A stretch of 64,000 nucleotides of DNA from an uncultured Bifidobacteriaceae bacterium. GTDB lineage: Bacteria; Actinomycetota; Actinomycetes; Actinomycetales; Bifidobacteriaceae. The translations under genes and the position numbers were made by a program. Positions 8,140 through 14,836 of this stretch are shown here, one piece after another (within the stretch, counting starts at the first letter, position 1; each line of letters starts with the position of its first letter). The stretch lies in contig CAMXYK010000005.1 of the NCBI GenBank assembly GCA_947253155.1, positions 14,265-78,264 of the forward strand, read 5' to 3'. The notes under the pieces were generated by a model, which worked only from the letters and a program-made list of their open reading frames with translations, had not been told where the DNA came from and searched no databases.

Positions 8140-8148
8140 TAAGGAGGA

Positions 8149-8220
8149 ATGCCTGGCGCTCTAAGTAAAAAAGATATTACGACATATCGTAATTCCAAGC
8201 GTCAAACATACAAATTATGA
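8149..8220 (+). CDS. 23-codon leader ORF coupled to the ABC ATPase gene
   Basis: An ATG at 8149 opens a 23-codon frame (starts MPGALSKKDITTYRNSK) whose TGA (8218-8220) overlaps the ATG of the ABC gene at 8217 as ATGA. A full AAGGAGG (8141-8147) stands before it, but with only one base of spacing, which is poor. The ABC gene itself has no Shine-Dalgarno sequence within 20 nt and its frame is closed upstream by a TAA at 8190, so coupling from this ORF is the simplest explanation for its translation. The peptide is not recognised. An 18-bp inverted repeat lies within the ORF. Confidence 0.5.
   Translation: MPGALSKKDITTYRNSKRQTYKL
8176..8193. promoter_or_regulatory. 18-bp inverted repeat, operator-like
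   Basis: ATTACGA (8176-8182), CATA, TCGTAAT (8187-8193): perfect 7-bp arms around a 4-bp centre. The shape suits a dimeric repressor of the TetR kind, which often controls YhgE/ABC exporters, or a small RNA hairpin affecting the coupled start. No regulator gene is adjacent. Confidence 0.55.
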
Positions 8221-8984
8221 AAGATAGTAAAACACTTTTAGAAGCTAAAGAATTAGGCTTACAAATATTTAGAAGAACACCATTTTGGGACGTATCGTTA
8301 AAAGTAGAGCCTCATCAAATCGTTGCAATATCAGGTGAACACGGCTCTGGAAAATCAGCTTTGCTGCTTGCACTGTCTGGTTATATGAAATTTACGAACG
8401 GAACTCTTACTATTGCGGACTCAACTCTTCCTAACGATTTTAAAGAATCACGTAAATATGTGGGATTGGGATTATTCAACGGAATTAACGAATTCTACAA
8501 AACGCAAACAATAGAAGAAGTTTTGATGAGCGAGCTAAAACTCGCATCATCTTCGCCACTATTTCGAGAACAGTATAAAAATGATGTAAAAAATCGCGAA
8601 GCGTTACGACAATACGCATACAATCTTCTTGCGCAGTGGAAGGTATTTTCTCCTCACAAAACAGCAATAGGAGAGTTAACGCCATGCGAACGCATGCGTT
8701 TGGCAATTGCGTTGGCTTTGCTAAAAAAGCCGTGGCTACTATTTGTTGATGGAATTGAGACGGAGCTTACTAGCGAGCAAAGTGAATGCTTGCTTGCAGA
8801 CATTCGCGAATACGTTAGTAAAAACTACTGCTCTTGCCTTGTTGGAGTTTTACAAAGTGAGTTAGAAAAGCAAGTTGATCAAGTCTTAAGACTCATGCCA
8901 AATAATGAGAAAGCAGAAAATTCTCGTACTGATTCTCAGCTTGGTGAGCGTAAAGCAAATGGTGGTGAAAACAATGCGCGTTAA
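8217..8984 (+). CDS. ABC transporter ATP-binding protein, partner of YhgE-like protein
   Basis: Protein of 255 residues with Walker A GEHGSGKSALL near residue 42. The rest is divergent: the signature region reads LTPCERMRLAIALAL instead of LSGGQ, and Walker B ends LLFVDGIETEL, with the Asp but no following catalytic Glu. This pattern is what I remember from actinobacterial ATPases paired with YhgE/Pip proteins, so it is probably a family trait rather than decay. The start is translationally coupled to a 23-codon leader ORF, and its end overlaps the next gene by 11 nt. Together they likely form an exporter or an envelope-linked complex. The substrate is unknown. Confidence 0.8.
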   Translation: MKDSKTLLEAKELGLQIFRRTPFWDVSLKVEPHQIVAISGEHGSGKSALLLALSGYMKFTNGTLTIADSTLPNDFKESRKYVGLGLFNGINEFYKTQTIEEVLMSELKLASSSPLFREQYKNDVKNREALRQYAYNLLAQWKVFSPHKTAIGELTPCERMRLAIALALLKKPWLLFVDGIETELTSEQSECLLADIREYVSKNYCSCLVGVLQSELEKQVDQVLRLMPNNEKAENSRTDSQLGERKANGGENNAR

Positions 8985-11052
8985 TACTATTGCTCTTGCA
9001 TTTCGTGAGCTTAATAATGCTATAAAAGGAAAAGCTCGAAAGCTTGTTATTGGAACCGTAGCTTTGATTCCACTTTTATACGGATCGCTTTACTTATGGG
9101 CATTTACAAATCCTTATAAGACTTTGGATACTGTGCCTGTGGCTGTTGTTGTTGAAGACAATGGCGCTATGATTAACGGCAAAATGCGAAACATTGGAAA
9201 CGAAATCAAAACTCGTTTAAAGAATCAAAAAGACGGTAGTGAAGGTTTCCAATGGAATTTTGTAAATAGTGCTGAAGCAAATAAGGGCCTTAAAAATGGC
9301 AATTATTTTATGGTAGCAACTATTCCAGCTTCCTTCAGTAAGTGCATTGCTTCCGCGCAATACGATACTCCAACTAAAGCAAAACTTCACGTAAAGTACG
9401 ATCAAGCAAGCAATATGCTGGCTTCACAAATTGGTAAAACTGCTTTCCGCACTATGCGTACTGAGATTAGCGAGGCGATTGCTCAAGAGTATTGGGAGCA
9501 CATGTTTGCGAAAGTTAATTCAGCTTCCGATTCTCTTGGTGCTGCTGCAAACGGTGCTGGAGCATTGCATGAAGGTTCAAAGTCTTTGCAAGGCGGAATA
9601 AATAAGCTTGCAGATGGGTCGAATAAACTTTCGCAATCTTTGCAAAAACTTCAAGGCGGATTAGGGGAGCTTCAAAAAGGTGCGAATACGCTAACTGAAG
9701 CCAATGCTCGTAGCAAAGAAGGAGCTCAATATCTTGCACAAAAAACGCAAGATTTAGCAAACGGAGCTCAACAGTTAAGCGAAGGAACGCAAAGGCTATC
9801 GGCAGCGACAAGCGAATTCTATGAAGGAGCTCAAAAGCTTGCAGCTTCAAGCAACGAATTAGAAGAACATGTTAAAGCTGGAAACGCTGAAACAAAAGCA
9901 CAAATTACTGGTCTTCTTATGCAAGCGCAAAACCCAGCAGTAACAAAGGAAGACGTGCTTGCTAATCTGCAAAGTTTGGCAGAAGGATTAGGCGAAAATT
10001 CTAATCTTCTAGAAACAAATCTTTCTGCTTTAAGCGCTGGAGCAGACAGGCTTTCTGCAGGAAGCTTGCAAATAAAGGGCGGTGCTGACGCTCTTATGCA
10101 AGGCATGGAGAAAGTTAATGTTGGTTCAAATAAGTTAGCTGCTGGCACAAATAAGCTTGCTGACGGTTTGGCTCAAGTAAGTAACGGTAGCGAGAAACTA
10201 AATAGTGGCGTGAATGAAGCTGCACAAGGTTCTGCGAAAATAGTGAACGGTTCTAATCAGCTTAATTCCGGCGCTAAGAAGCTATCGGATAACACTCCAA
10301 AGCTTGTTGATGGTGCTAAGAAATTGCATGACGGGCTTAAAGATGCTCAAAAGTCTGGAAAAGTAAACAGTATTGTTCAAAAAAGTAAGATGATGAGCGC
10401 ACCAGTTTCCTTGGAGGAGCACGAGTATTCGCACGTTGAAAACTATGGAACTGGTTTTGCTCCTTACTTTATTTCTATCGCCCTTTGGGTCGGTGCTCTT
10501 ATGGCAACATTCGTTTTGAGAGTTATGGATAGGCGAGCGATACTAAACGGCATGAATCCGCTTAAAAGCGCGCTTATTAGCTTGACGCCGTTTGTGATTA
10601 TGGGCGTTGTTCAAGCGATTATTCTTATGGGCGTTGTTCAAGGAGCGTTGAAGTTGCAAATCGATAATGTTGGTGCATTCTACGCGCTGGGGATTATAGC
10701 GTCAATAGTCTTTATGGCAATAATGCAAATGATTATGGTGGTGTTCCGCATGCCAGGGCGAATAGTTGCTATTGTGCTTCTTATGTTGCAAATCACAAGC
10801 TCTGCAGGAACGTTCCCAGTACAAATGACGCCGGCATTCTTTAGAGCTGTTCACCCATATTTGCCAATGACGTACTCGATTATGGGGTTGCGTCAAGCAA
10901 TGTCTGGAAAGAACAGTGGTGAAATAGTTTCTGGCATTGGAATGCTTGTGCTTTTCGGTGTTATTGCGATTGCTATAACAAGCATTGCCTTCCGCATGAA
11001 GCGTACTGTAAAAATGTTTGATTTGCATCCTGTAATAACGCTTGATGCGTAA
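8974..11052 (+). CDS. YhgE/Pip domain membrane protein (ABC-2 type)
   Basis: Protein of about 692 residues. An N-terminal membrane helix (VIGTVALIPLLYGSLYLWAF) is followed by the YhgE hallmark VPVAVVVEDNGA. A long extracytoplasmic region (about 180-460) is made of repeated L..G...L..GA..L units that predict coiled coil, and five to six C-terminal helices form an ABC-2-type domain ending near MKRTVKMFDLHP. Related proteins include a Lactococcus phage infection protein and the ESX-linked YueB/EsaA family. I set the start at ATG 8974, where a GGTGG lies before it and the membrane helix begins soon after, rather than at 8905. It overlaps the ABC gene and ends at a strong terminator, so both form one operon. 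Confidence 0.88.
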   Translation: MRVNTIALAFRELNNAIKGKARKLVIGTVALIPLLYGSLYLWAFTNPYKTLDTVPVAVVVEDNGAMINGKMRNIGNEIKTRLKNQKDGSEGFQWNFVNSAEANKGLKNGNYFMVATIPASFSKCIASAQYDTPTKAKLHVKYDQASNMLASQIGKTAFRTMRTEISEAIAQEYWEHMFAKVNSASDSLGAAANGAGALHEGSKSLQGGINKLADGSNKLSQSLQKLQGGLGELQKGANTLTEANARSKEGAQYLAQKTQDLANGAQQLSEGTQRLSAATSEFYEGAQKLAASSNELEEHVKAGNAETKAQITGLLMQAQNPAVTKEDVLANLQSLAEGLGENSNLLETNLSALSAGADRLSAGSLQIKGGADALMQGMEKVNVGSNKLAAGTNKLADGLAQVSNGSEKLNSGVNEAAQGSAKIVNGSNQLNSGAKKLSDNTPKLVDGAKKLHDGLKDAQKSGKVNSIVQKSKMMSAPVSLEEHEYSHVENYGTGFAPYFISIALWVGALMATFVLRVMDRRAILNGMNPLKSALISLTPFVIMGVVQAIILMGVVQGALKLQIDNVGAFYALGIIASIVFMAIMQMIMVVFRMPGRIVAIVLLMLQITSSAGTFPVQMTPAFFRAVHPYLPMTYSIMGLRQAMSGKNSGEIVSGIGMLVLFGVIAIAITSIAFRMKRTVKMFDLHPVITLDA

Positions 11053-11076
11053 GTTTCACATAGTCGCGATAATTAA

Positions 11077-11108
11077 AATCCCCGCAGCTTTTGTTAGTTG
11101 CGGGGATT
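11077..11108 (+). terminator. Bidirectional intrinsic terminator
   Basis: Arms AATCCCCGCA (11077-11086) and TGCGGGGATT (11099-11108), then ATTTTTAG on the plus strand; on the minus strand TTTTAATT follows. It serves the YhgE gene and probably the convergent dehydrogenase gene. Confidence 0.88.
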
Positions 11109-11162
11109 ATTTTTAGTGAGATTCGTCTTTTAGTGGAATCTGTTTTTTAGTCAGATTCGATT

Positions 11163-12296
11163 TTAGAAAGTAGATGCGTAGACTTCGGCAATTGCAGATT
11201 CGTTCATATGCATGTAGGAATTCTTCAAAAGTCGTTGCTGCTCTTTAACAACGGATGCTGCCCAGCTTTGAATCATGTCTTCGGTCATGCCATACTCGTG
11301 AAGCTTGTGCTTATGAAGAATCGTGTTAAGAACTTCGTCAAGCTTATTTAATACGTCTGTTTTCTGGCATTCAAGAATATTTGACATGAAGTCAAAAAGT
11401 TTAGAAAGCTCAGTGTTTTCGGTGCTGTTGCTGTTTTCTGCGTCGTGCTTAGCGTAGTATCGCAAAACGCTTGTAAGAAGAGCAGCATTAGTTTCGCCAT
11501 GAGCCACGTGGAAAGTGCCACCAAGCGGATAAGCCATCGCGTGAACGCAACCGCAGCCAGCGTTACCAAACGCAATACCAGCGTAAAGACTTGCCGAAAT
11601 CAAGTCGCCTACAACTTTGCTTTTTGCACTACTACCTTCCTTCACAACTCGCATATAACTTTGCAAAATAAGCCCGCAAGCCTTGTAACTAAACATTTTT
11701 GTAAGCTCGGTTGCAATAGGAGAAAGTGCGGACTCAATCGAGTGCGTAAGAGCGTCAATAGAGCTGGTTGCAAAAACGTAATCTGGCAGACTCTTCAACA
11801 ATTCCGGAATAAGAACCGCGTCCGTAGCGTAGCAAGCATCGTTTGCCAAACCCTTCTTAGTGTTGCGCTTAGTAAGCGAGAACACGGCAACGTTCGTAAC
11901 TTCGGATCCAGTGCCACAAGTAGTTGGCACAAGAATAAGATCCGCGCCTTTTTGCGCAGGAATCTTGCCGTCGACCAAATCCTCAAGCGGGCTTGTTTGC
12001 TTCAACGCGCAAACTTTCGAAATATCCAAAACAGTGCCGCCACCAATGCCAATCACACGCTTCGGGGTAGTGTGAATGTCACTAACGATTGCATCAACCA
12101 TTGAGTCGCTCGGCTCGCCCTTGCCATACTTTTCTTGGAAAATCACGTCGCAATCAAGATTCAAATCACCAAAATAAGGCTCCCAAATATACTGGTTTGT
12201 AATAACCAAATCGCCCTTACCAAGCTTAAATTCTTGCGCAAAATCGCGTGCGTGCTCGAACTTATGAATAGTTGGTTTAATAGAAAGCTGCTTCAT
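11163..12296 (-). CDS. 4hbD: 4-hydroxybutyrate dehydrogenase-type iron alcohol dehydrogenase
   Basis: Cytoplasmic NAD-linked group III alcohol dehydrogenase of 377 residues, expected to interconvert 4-hydroxybutyrate and succinate semialdehyde. It shows the nucleotide-binding GIGGGTVLDISK (about 97-108), VPTTCGTGSEVTNVAVF, and the metal-site region DALTHSIES with HAMAYPLGGTFHVAHGE. The whole length matches my memory of the Clostridium kluyveri enzyme (FQEKYGKGEPSD and KEQQRLLKNSYMHM are close equivalents), well beyond general family similarity. It lies downstream of nox on the same strand but with a terminator between. A Firmicutes origin is likely but unproven; other short-chain hydroxy-acid dehydrogenases are the alternative. 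Confidence 0.82.
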   Translation of the reverse strand: MKQLSIKPTIHKFEHARDFAQEFKLGKGDLVITNQYIWEPYFGDLNLDCDVIFQEKYGKGEPSDSMVDAIVSDIHTTPKRVIGIGGGTVLDISKVCALKQTSPLEDLVDGKIPAQKGADLILVPTTCGTGSEVTNVAVFSLTKRNTKKGLANDACYATDAVLIPELLKSLPDYVFATSSIDALTHSIESALSPIATELTKMFSYKACGLILQSYMRVVKEGSSAKSKVVGDLISASLYAGIAFGNAGCGCVHAMAYPLGGTFHVAHGETNAALLTSVLRYYAKHDAENSNSTENTELSKLFDFMSNILECQKTDVLNKLDEVLNTILHKHKLHEYGMTEDMIQSWAASVVKEQQRLLKNSYMHMNESAIAEVYASTF

Positions 12297-12384
12297 CTAA
12301 GACTCCTTTGTTTTAATCCATGTCTTGCGCTAATAGTGCTAATAGCTCGCGTTGTGTGCGTGCTTTTGTGCGCGGATGATTAAA

Positions 12385-12426
12385 AAACCAAGCAACTGCT
12401 CCATTATAGAACAGATTGCTTGGTTT
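12385..12426 (-). terminator. Terminator after nox
   Basis: Perfect 11-bp arms AAACCAAGCAA (12385-12395) and TTGCTTGGTTT (12416-12426) with a 20-nt loop; the minus strand continues TTTAATC. It ends the nox transcript before the dehydrogenase gene. Confidence 0.75.
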
Positions 12427-12489
12427 AATAAACGCGATTTAAGCTAATCAGAAAAAGTGATTCAGCCTAAGCTAATCAGCAAAGTCTAA

Positions 12490-13830
12490 TCATCCCTTCA
12501 ACAAAGCCGTGTAAGCTGCCATCGTAATGTAGTTGTACGGCTGGTTGAAATGAGGCATGAAGAAGATGTCGCACAAAGCAAGTTCCTTAATCGTAACCTT
12601 CTTTTGAATAGCCAGCGAGAACAGGTGAATTGCGGCAGACATATCGTAGTTAGAAGCCAACTGGCAGCCAACAATAACCTTAGAATCCTTCTTGTAAACA
12701 ATGCGAATCTTCACCTTTGGATTCTCAACTTCCATAAACGCAGGCTTTTGAGTATCCTCAAAATCAACGTAATCAACGTCCATTCCCTCTTTTTGAGCGG
12801 CAGTCAAGCTCAAACCGGTGCAAACAAGCTTGTAATCGTAAATCATCATTGCGCTAGAGCCTTGCACGCCCTCGGTCTCTACAGGAGTTCCGCAAACGTT
12901 GTGACCTGCAATCAAACCGCTTCGAACGGCGTTAGTAGCGAGTGCAATGTAGTTTACGCGGTCTCGAGCGTTGTCGTAGATTGTAGCGCAGTCGCCGATT
13001 GCGTACACGTCTGGGTCGGAAGTTTGCTGTTTCTTGTCAACGAGGAAAGCGCCGTTAGCATACTGCTTTAAGTGATCTTTGCCAAGCGCAACGTTTGGGT
13101 GGAAGCCAATAGCGCAAATCACCATGTCTGCATCGTAAGTGCCTTTGCTTGTTTTAACAGCCTTGACTTCAGTTTCGCCAACAATTTCTTCAACAGTTTG
13201 GCCAAGTTCAAAGTGAATGCCTTTATTCTCCATAATTTGCTTCAAATTATCGGAAAACTCTGGGTCAAAGTAGCCGTTAAGAATATGGTCTTCCATGTCA
13301 ATAAGAGTCACATTCTTGTTCAAGCGCTTAAAAGCTTCAGCAAGTTCCACGCCAATGTAGCCGCCGCCAAGAACCACAACATTATGGAAATCGCGCTCTT
13401 GGAGCTTAGCAATAACAGTTTGTGCATTCTGGAAAAGCTTTACCATTTGCACGTTTTCCAAATCAATGCCCTTAATGCGAGGCTTGTTTGGAAGGCTGCC
13501 GGTAGCGAGAACCAGCTTGTCGTAAGAATCGTGAATAACAGTGCCGTCTTTAAGCTCGACTGTTACTTCTTTCTTTGCGTAATCAATGTCTAAAACTTTA
13601 CTTTCAAGATTTACCTTAGCGCCTTTTTTAACGAAATCTTCTGGCTTTTGGTAGAACAGACCGTCACTGCTTTGAATCTGCTTGCCAATCCACAAAGCCA
13701 TTCCGCAACCAAGGAAGGAAATATTATTATTCTGATCGTAAATTGTAAGCTCGTTTCCTGGGTAGCTCAAAATGGTGTTAGCGCATGCAGTGCCGGCGTG
13801 ATTTGCGCCAATCTGAATGATCTTCGTCAT
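12490..13830 (-). CDS. nox: NADH oxidase, FAD-dependent, probably water-forming
   Basis: Cytoplasmic flavoprotein of 446 residues that oxidises NADH with oxygen, restoring NAD+ and removing oxygen. It has an N-terminal FAD-binding IQIGANHAGTACANTI, the redox-active Cys42 in SFLGCGMALW, the NADH-binding VVLGGGYIGVELAEAF near residue 150, the second FAD motif YAIGDCATIYDN near 275, and the C-terminal dimer signature DIFFMPHFNQPYNYITMAA. The single Cys42 and the close match to streptococcal Nox support four-electron reduction to water, but peroxide-forming or CoA-disulfide reductases of the same fold cannot be excluded. It is transcribed alone from an AT-rich region. It suits an anaerobe that meets oxygen on mucosa. 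Confidence 0.9.
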   Translation of the reverse strand: MTKIIQIGANHAGTACANTILSYPGNELTIYDQNNNISFLGCGMALWIGKQIQSSDGLFYQKPEDFVKKGAKVNLESKVLDIDYAKKEVTVELKDGTVIHDSYDKLVLATGSLPNKPRIKGIDLENVQMVKLFQNAQTVIAKLQERDFHNVVVLGGGYIGVELAEAFKRLNKNVTLIDMEDHILNGYFDPEFSDNLKQIMENKGIHFELGQTVEEIVGETEVKAVKTSKGTYDADMVICAIGFHPNVALGKDHLKQYANGAFLVDKKQQTSDPDVYAIGDCATIYDNARDRVNYIALATNAVRSGLIAGHNVCGTPVETEGVQGSSAMMIYDYKLVCTGLSLTAAQKEGMDVDYVDFEDTQKPAFMEVENPKVKIRIVYKKDSKVIVGCQLASNYDMSAAIHLFSLAIQKKVTIKELALCDIFFMPHFNQPYNYITMAAYTALLKG

Positions 13831-14119
13831 CGGTAATCTCTTTTCGTCGTTGAATCTAGTTTTAATTTTGTTTGTTTTTGCTGAATTCTGCTGGAATTAA
13901 TTTAATTTAGTTTAATTTAATTCTGCTGAATTCTGTTTAAATTATGTTATGTGCTGTGTTAACTACTTTGTTTAATTTACGCCGCAGCGTGTTTGCACAT
14001 CTAGCGCACAATCTTATTACAGGAATGCTCGTCTTACCAATTTTGATTTTGTGCGTGTTGTGAGGGAGTGTTTACCCCCAAAACAGCCACTTATGGCGAA
14101 GGTGTGGTATAAAAGTCTT
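13831..14119. other. AT-rich spacer between nox and the lipoprotein gene
   Basis: Divergent promoter region of 289 bp. It contains TGCTGAATTCTG twice around 13880-13940 flanking a TTTAATTTA-rich near-palindrome. A TATAAA at 14109-14114 lies just upstream of the lipoprotein start at 14120 and could serve as a -10 for a very short leader. No other gene is seen. Confidence 0.5.
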
Positions 14120-14836
14120 ATGTTTTCTAAACGCGCTATTACCATTTTTGCGGCTGCTGTTGTAGCTGCTTTAGCGCTTGGCACGTTGAGTGCTTGCGAG
14201 CCGCAGGGTAAAGCCGTTGGTAGCACTGGTCGCGCTGGAGACATAATTCACGACGGCATAGATATTAATGACATCCATTTACTGGTTATTGGTTCTAAGT
14301 CTGCGTCTCTTGATGATGCGATTATGCAGAAGTGCAAAATGGCAAATTTAAGCGCTTCGTACGTTCCGGTTTCAAATATAAATAATGCGAACGAAGCATC
14401 TCAGAAAGCTATTCGCGCTGCAAGTGAGCAGCCTGTTTCACTAATACTTATTAACGCGCTCGACGTAACAAGAGTTGATGAGCCTCATAATGCTAATAAT
14501 CAACTAAATAAAAAAGAAAATAATCAAAATAATCAAAATAATCAGCTTAATAACAGCGCGCGCAATAAGCAAAACGAAAGTAATTCATGGATTTCTGCGT
14601 TGCAATACGCGCGTTATGCTGGAGTGCCAGTTGCGTTAGTAAATCCTGTGAAAGCGCCAAAAGACGAAACTTTATACGCTGCAATATTGCGAATTGGGGA
14701 TATCTCGAATAATTTAGCGCCTAACAATTCTGCGCATAATAATTCCGCGCTTAAACGTTCATCTTTGCTAAGCATCGTTCGCGCAATAATCGACAATACG
14801 CCACACAGCAGGGAAGTGATTATAAATGGCAAGTAA
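14120..14836 (+). CDS. Putative lipoprotein with periplasmic-binding-protein-like fold
   Basis: Protein of about 238 residues, exported and probably lipidated: positively charged N-terminus, hydrophobic core AAAVVAALALGT and lipobox LSAC with Cys26. The mature part has alternating strand and helix pieces (IHLLVIGSKSASLDDAI, VSLILINALDVTR) like type 1 sugar-binding proteins, but it is short for that family and is interrupted by an Asn/Gln-rich stretch at about residues 128-155. I chose ATG 14120 because the signal peptide starts there; upstream ATGs have no ribosome site either. It overlaps the ATPase gene by 11 nt, so the two are co-expressed. Its role is unknown; accessory to the cation pump is inference. 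Confidence 0.6.
   Translation: MFSKRAITIFAAAVVAALALGTLSACEPQGKAVGSTGRAGDIIHDGIDINDIHLLVIGSKSASLDDAIMQKCKMANLSASYVPVSNINNANEASQKAIRAASEQPVSLILINALDVTRVDEPHNANNQLNKKENNQNNQNNQLNNSARNKQNESNSWISALQYARYAGVPVALVNPVKAPKDETLYAAILRIGDISNNLAPNNSAHNNSALKRSSLLSIVRAIIDNTPHSREVIINGK

Larger units (their letters stand above)
7653..8148. other. AT-rich intergenic region with short repeats
   Basis: About 500 bp with no gene-length frame. It holds the divergent promoter regions of the antiporter and the ABC transporter, a small inverted repeat AATACG/CGTATT near 7690-7710, two copies of ACATATGTATT near 7740, and the two tandem arrays listed separately. I could not assign a confident promoter. Confidence 0.6.

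Noticed and set aside
11445..12104. Plus-strand frame of 219 codons
   Set aside because: It lies fully antisense to the dehydrogenase gene and has no domain or ribosome site.
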